This document shows, piece after piece, positions 33,344 to 36,869 of a DNA stretch of 36,869 nt; the first letter of the stretch is position 1; each line of letters starts with the position of its first letter. The translations under genes and the position numbers were made by a program. This stretch comes from Bacillus sp. RO2 (GTDB lineage Bacteria > Bacillota > Bacilli > Bacillales > Bacillaceae_I): assembly GCF_012911845.1 (NCBI RefSeq), contig NZ_JAAXCU010000050.1, positions 1-36,869 on the forward strand. The letters are read 5' to 3'. A model generated the notes under the pieces. The model saw only the letters and a program-made list of their open reading frames with translations, was not told where the DNA came from and searched no databases.

Positions 33344-34267
33344 TTAATCACGATGTGAGTCGTAGTAAGATTGTTTTACGAGTTCTTGAATTGTTCCGTA
33401 CTCTTTTTCTGAGAGTGTTTTTTCATTCATGGCATGGACGTTAGCTTCCAATTGTTCAATGGAGCTTGCACCTGGGATAACCGCTGCTACGGCAGGGTGT
33501 GCCAAACAATAGTGGAAGGCAGTTGCTTGAAGTGGCTTATCACCAGGAATGTTCAATAGCTTTGGTAAGAGATTCTCCAACTCCTCGTAACTATAATCAA
33601 GAAAATCTTTTCCTTTAAATTTATTCTGTAGCTTATCAAGACCATTGTCCGATAAAAGTCCTTTGGCAAGTGGGCCTCGAGCTATTACACTAATTTTATT
33701 TTCGTGAAGATAATCCAACCATTCTTCTGGGCGTGTATCAAGCAGACTGTATTGCATCATTACCGAAGCAATCGAGGAGTTTTCTACAAACCGTTTAATA
33801 ACGTTCGGTCTAATAGAAGATATCCCGTATTCGCGGATGTACCCCTCTTTTTTTAACTCCTCAAATGCCTCGATTGTTTCTTCGGTTGGGTCATCTATCG
33901 TTCCACCGTGAAGCTGGTAGAGATCGATATAATCTGTTTGAAGGCGGTGAAGACTGTCTTTGACTGCAGATTGGATATGTTGTTTAGAAGGATCCCATTC
34001 CCATCCTTCTTTTCCTTGTGTCCATTTGTTCCCTGCTTTTGTTGCAAGAATGACCTTATCTCGTTGTCCTTTTAAAGCTTTTCCTACCAGTTCCTCATTT
34101 TGTCCGAAATCATACAGATCAGCAGTATCTAGGTAATTGATTCCTAAATCTAGTGCTTTTTTTACAATATCTATCGCTTTTGTTTCTTCCGTGCCAAGGG
34201 ACATACAGCCAAGCCCAAGTTGGCTTACATATAGTTCAGATTTGCCGAGTCGATTTTTTGGTATCAA
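33344..34267 (-). CDS. yqkF: aldo/keto reductase YqkF
   Basis: NADPH-dependent oxidoreductase with an (alpha/beta)8 barrel. Family signs are LGLGCMSLGT, GINYLDTADLYDFGQNEE with the catalytic Asp/Tyr, VILATKAGNKW with the catalytic Lys, YIDLYQLHGG with the His, and the C-terminal cofactor segment AAVIPGASSIEQLE. About 307 residues and closely similar to B. subtilis YqkF. A TTG at 34267 is preferred: AAAAGGAGGG lies 6 bp upstream. That Shine-Dalgarno is also the 3' arm of the mciZ terminator hairpin, which may limit expression from read-through transcripts. An ATG at 34291 is possible but lacks a ribosome site. Confidence 0.92.
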   Translation of the reverse strand: MIPKNRLGKSELYVSQLGLGCMSLGTEETKAIDIVKKALDLGINYLDTADLYDFGQNEELVGKALKGQRDKVILATKAGNKWTQGKEGWEWDPSKQHIQSAVKDSLHRLQTDYIDLYQLHGGTIDDPTEETIEAFEELKKEGYIREYGISSIRPNVIKRFVENSSIASVMMQYSLLDTRPEEWLDYLHENKISVIARGPLAKGLLSDNGLDKLQNKFKGKDFLDYSYEELENLLPKLLNIPGDKPLQATAFHYCLAHPAVAAVIPGASSIEQLEANVHAMNEKTLSEKEYGTIQELVKQSYYDSHRD

Positions 34268-34310
34268 AAAAAACCCTCCTTTTTTCCTCATTTTACCGAA
34301 AAGGAGGGCT
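34266..34310 (-). terminator. mciZ terminator overlapping the yqkF Shine-Dalgarno
   Basis: On the minus strand CCCTCCTTTT (plus 34299-34308) pairs with AAAAGGAGGG (plus 34274-34283) as a perfect 10-bp stem with a 15-nt loop, followed by eight Ts (34266-34273). The 3' arm is a near-perfect anti-16S sequence, and the T-run leads into the yqkF TTG start. Confidence 0.8.
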
Positions 34311-34320
34311 CTGCTTCAAA

Positions 34321-34452
34321 TTATTCATCTTTAATAGAGTTGATCCATGTTTTCACATACACATGTTGATGGGAATATTCCCTAAGCTTATTTCGTATTT
34401 CCCAAGCCTTTCCTACCAATACGATATTGTTTGGACGGACATAGACCTTCAA
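34321..34452 (-). CDS. mciZ: FtsZ assembly inhibitor MciZ
   Basis: A 43-residue peptide from a TTG at 34452 with AGGAGGG 4 bp upstream. The core NNIVLVGKAWEIRNKLREY followed by YVKTWI is closely similar to B. subtilis MciZ (about 40 residues), the mother-cell inhibitor that binds FtsZ and caps its filaments during sporulation. It lies between yqkF and nudF, as I recall in B. subtilis. A -10-like CATACATT lies upstream on this strand, which would suit the mother-cell factor sigma-E, but the -35 is poor. Its terminator runs into yqkF. It is easily missed because of its size and TTG start. Confidence 0.9.
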   Translation of the reverse strand: MKVYVRPNNIVLVGKAWEIRNKLREYSHQHVYVKTWINSIKDE

Positions 34453-34525
34453 TTTACTCCCTCCTAACCCTTGTATGGTAGAATGTATGAAGAAATGGAT
34501 GACTAAAGAACAAGGAGCGGTCGGG

Positions 34526-35077
34526 ATGGAACATTTAAAAGAAAAAACGTTACATAGTGAAAAATTATTCACAGGAAGAATCATTGATTTATATTTAGAG
34601 GACGTAGAACTTCCAAACGGTAAAACAAGTAAAAGGGAAATTATCAAACACCCAGGAGCGGTGGCAGTTATTGCAGTAACAGAAGAGAACAAAATCATTA
34701 TGGTCCGTCAATACCGAAAGGCAATGGAGCGCACATTAGTAGAGATCCCGGCAGGTAAGCTAGAAAATGGGGAAGAGCCTATTGTAACCGCAAAAAGGGA
34801 ACTTCAAGAGGAAACTGGCTATACATGTGATGAATTGGAGCCATTGATTTCTTTTTATACTTCACCTGGTTTTGCAGATGAATTGGTACACTTATTCATT
34901 GCAAAAGGGTTGCGCAAAGACACGGAAGAACATCATCTAGATGAAGATGAGTTTGTGGACCTGTTGGAAGTATCAATAGATGAGGCTCTTGAACTTATTA
35001 AAAAGAAGGAAATTTATGATGCGAAGACTGCTTATGCCGTGCAGTATTTGCAAATGCAAACATTGCTTCGAAAGTAG
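34526..35077 (+). CDS. nudF: ADP-ribose pyrophosphatase
   Basis: NUDIX hydrolase that splits ADP-ribose into AMP and ribose 5-phosphate. The Nudix box GKLENGEEPIVTAKREL followed by QEETGY lies at residues about 77-99. Before it come DLYLEDVELPNGKTSKREI and HPGAVAVIAV, and after it FYTSPGFADELVHLF, all typical of NudF. ATG at 34526 with AAGGAGCGG upstream gives 183 residues, matching the B. subtilis protein; the upstream in-frame ATG at 34475 would overlap the divergent mciZ control region. The EndoQ-type gene starts 9 bp later, so the two form an operon. Confidence 0.95.
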   Translation: MEHLKEKTLHSEKLFTGRIIDLYLEDVELPNGKTSKREIIKHPGAVAVIAVTEENKIIMVRQYRKAMERTLVEIPAGKLENGEEPIVTAKRELQEETGYTCDELEPLISFYTSPGFADELVHLFIAKGLRKDTEEHHLDEDEFVDLLEVSIDEALELIKKKEIYDAKTAYAVQYLQMQTLLRK

Positions 35078-35086
35078 GGGACGGCC

Positions 35087-36253
35087 ATGCAAGATTATAT
35101 TGTCGATTTACATATACATTTAGGCCGGACAGCAAGTGGTAAACCAGTCAAAATTACAGCCTCCAATCAATTGACTTTGGAGGCTGTTTTGGAAGAGGCT
35201 AGTTTTAAAAAGGGTTTAGACATGGTCGGAGTTATCGATTGCCAGGTACCTGAAGTGCTTATTGGTCTTCGTAATCGTATTGCATCTGGTGAGCTAAGGG
35301 AACTCGTTGATGGCGGTGTACAGATGGGTGATATTACGTTGATCCTTGGTGCGGAAGTGGAGATTTATGATGAGAACTGTCAAGGTGTAATTCATGCTCT
35401 CTGTTATATGAAGACTGTGGAGAGAATGGTGGAGTTCTCGAACTGGCTAAGCAAGCGAATGAAAAATGTCACTTTGTCCACACAGCGAGTTTATGCAAAT
35501 GCGGTTGATATTCAGCATGAGGTTCATCGATTAGGTGGCCTTTTTATTCCTGCTCATGTTTTTACACCTTTTAAGAGTTTGTATGGCAAAGGAGTGAAAT
35601 GGAGTTTAAACGAGGTGTTTGAATCAGAGCTGATTGATGCAATCGAGCTTGGGTTAAGTGCTGACACCTATATGGCTGAACGGATAAAAGAATTGGAGAA
35701 GTACACATTCCTTTCTAATTCTGATGCTCACTCTGTGGGGAAAATCGCCCGCGAGTATCAAAAGGTGCGCATGAAGGAACCAAGTTTTGAAGAGTTGCGG
35801 CTTGCTTTGAAGGAAGTGGATGGGCGAAGAGTGGTGGCAAATTACGGGTTGAGTCCGCAGTTAGGGAAATACTATACCACAGTTTGTGAAAAGTGCTTAA
35901 CTCCTTTTTTACATGGGAAAGACATATGTAGCAGGTGTTACCACACCAAATTTGTTAAAGGTGTTTCTGATCGGATTGATGAGCTGGCTGATAAAGAGGG
36001 ACTCTTGAGACACCGCCCACCATATATTCACCAGGTACCGTTAGATTTCATACCAGGCGTTGGCCCTAAAACATTGTCGAAGTTACGAGGAGTTTTTGGA
36101 ACCGAGATGGGAATTCTGCATGAAGCAAGTTACGACGATTTAGTGGAAGTTGTTGGGGAAAAGGTAGCATCTCTAATAGTGGCTGCTCGAAGCGGTAAGT
36201 TGGCGTTTAAATCTGGCGGTGGGGGCAGGTTTGGTAAGGTAAGTGATAGTTAA
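35087..36253 (+). CDS. endonuclease Q-like DNA repair nuclease
   Basis: 388 residues. The N-terminus has a PHP-type metal site (DLHIHLGRT) and later SNSDAHSVGKIARE, as in PHP phosphoesterases. A zinc-finger-like CEKC...CSRC (about residues 266-284) and a helix-hairpin-helix DNA-binding part (PGVGPKTLSKLRGVFG, then LVEVVGEKVASLIVAARSG) follow. This order is that of endonuclease Q, which nicks DNA 5' of deaminated bases (uracil, hypoxanthine, xanthine). It is cotranscribed with nudF (9-bp gap). I believe the B. subtilis gene at this position is yqxK, but I leave the symbol blank. A 52-bp array begins about 40 bp after its stop. Confidence 0.88.
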   Translation: MQDYIVDLHIHLGRTASGKPVKITASNQLTLEAVLEEASFKKGLDMVGVIDCQVPEVLIGLRNRIASGELRELVDGGVQMGDITLILGAEVEIYDENCQGVIHALCYMKTVERMVEFSNWLSKRMKNVTLSTQRVYANAVDIQHEVHRLGGLFIPAHVFTPFKSLYGKGVKWSLNEVFESELIDAIELGLSADTYMAERIKELEKYTFLSNSDAHSVGKIAREYQKVRMKEPSFEELRLALKEVDGRRVVANYGLSPQLGKYYTTVCEKCLTPFLHGKDICSRCYHTKFVKGVSDRIDELADKEGLLRHRPPYIHQVPLDFIPGVGPKTLSKLRGVFGTEMGILHEASYDDLVEVVGEKVASLIVAARSGKLAFKSGGGGRFGKVSDS

Positions 36254-36295
36254 GGGTGATTAGTTTTCTATTTCATTGTGACGGAGGGGCAGCAC

Positions 36296-36869
36296 CTATG
36301 ACACCCTCATTAAGGGAAATGCGAGAAACATTGTCCTCATAGAGGTTCAATGACTCCTTCAAGAAGGGAAATGCGGGTAACACTGTCCTCACAAAATCCC
36401 AATGACTCCCTCAAGAAGGAAAATACATGGAACAATGTCCTCATAGAGGTTCAATGACTCCTTCGTAAAGGTAAAAACGTGAAACATTGTCCTCATAGAA
36501 TCCCTATGACTCCCTCAAGAAGGGAAATACATGGAACAATGTCCTCATAGAGGTTCAATGACTCCTTCGTAAAGGTAAAAACGAGAAACATTGTCCTCAT
36601 AGAGCGCCAATGACTCCCTCAAGAAGGGAAATGCGAGGAACATTGTCCCCATAGAGCGCCAATGACTCCTTCGTAAAGGTAAAAACGAGAAACATTGTCC
36701 TCATAGAGCGCCAATGACTCCCTCATGAAGGGAAGTGCGAGGAACATTGTCCTCATAGAGCGCCAATGACTCCCTCAAGAAGGGAAATGCATGAAACATT
36801 GTCCACATAGAGTCCCAATGACTCCCTCAAGAAGGGAAATGCGAGGAACATTGTCCTCATAGAGCGCCA
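36296..36869 (+). repeat. 52-bp tandem array, 11 units (right edge)
   Basis: The motif ATGACTCC (ATGACACC in the first unit) begins at 36298, 36350, 36402, 36454, 36506, 36558, 36610, 36662, 36714, 36766 and 36818, an exact 52-bp period without indels. Each unit has ATGACTCC, a middle of two main types (TCAAGAAGGGAAATGCGAG-like or TCGTAAAGGTAAAAACGAG-like), AACATTGTCCTCATAGAG and a short tail (CGCCA or GTTCA). Since 52 is not a multiple of three and stops occur in every frame, it is non-coding. It continues beyond the window. It lies same-sense, just downstream of the EndoQ-type gene. Confidence 0.95.

Noticed and set aside
34137-34467. Plus-strand ORFs antisense to yqkF and mciZ
   Set aside because: Both overlap conserved genes on the other strand, and their translations look like random hydrophobic sequence.
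36296-36869. The regular 52-bp array as a CRISPR array
   Set aside because: The whole 52-bp unit is conserved, with only a few alternative middle types, so there are no unique spacers. There is no leader and no cas gene in the window.

Overview
The window looks like chromosomal DNA of a spore-forming Bacillaceae (Bacillus sensu lato). It is AT-rich, with strong GGAGG-type ribosome sites and many TTG/GTG starts. The right end keeps the gene order I remember from Bacillus subtilis (yqkE, yqkF, mciZ, nudF, EndoQ-type gene). Other Bacillus markers are a B. subtilis-type katA with a perfect PerR box, a KinB-like kinase and ScoA/ScoB. I saw no rRNA, tRNA, transposase, phage module, CRISPR or cas gene.

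Layout. 1-172 is the end of a 52-bp tandem array. 217-4101 holds a 44-residue protein and an acetoacetate module: HMG-CoA lyase on the minus strand, diverging from thiolase-scoA-scoB. 4118-7061 is an AT-rich, gene-poor accessory stretch with small membrane proteins, a lipoprotein, orphan genes and a frameshifted coiled-coil remnant. 7204-12642 is a tight run of eight small enzyme genes (DUF218, peptidase S51, PP2C, NUDIX, PNPOx-like, GNAT, nucleotidyltransferase, hydrolase-YunG fusion). It continues through a 19-codon ORF into a large membrane-anchored glycosidase-like protein. 16086-24990 carries a small membrane protein, an EcsC-family protein, a vanadium haloperoxidase/PAP2-like protein, an MFS transporter, a roughly 1410-residue TPR protein with an embedded C39-type peptidase domain, and a DHFR/RibD-like reductase. 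25013-25710 is a compound array of 21-bp units. 25774-30758 has a strictosidine-synthase-like propeller, a histidine phosphatase, a second 21-bp array, a WG-repeat protein and the KinB-like kinase. 30878-36253 has katA with its operators, yqkE, a membrane protein, yqkF, mciZ (TTG start), nudF and an EndoQ-type gene. 36296 to the end is a second 52-bp array.

The most unusual feature is the set of intergenic arrays. Both window ends carry the same 52-bp family. The copies lie on opposite strands, but each reads in the same sense as the gene it follows. Two further arrays have an exact 21-bp period, and each also begins just after a gene's 3' end. In the larger one, every cluster of 21-mers is preceded by a degenerate copy of the upstream gene's terminator. 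Periods of 21 and 52 bp are close to 2 and 5 helical turns. I cannot tell whether these arrays are functional (3'-end processing, termination, protein binding, nucleoid) or only replication-slippage products. Other points of interest are an mciZ terminator whose 3' arm is also the yqkF Shine-Dalgarno, a second Fur-like operator in the katA promoter, a 12-bp inverted repeat linking the katA terminator to the kinase start, and the eight-enzyme run.
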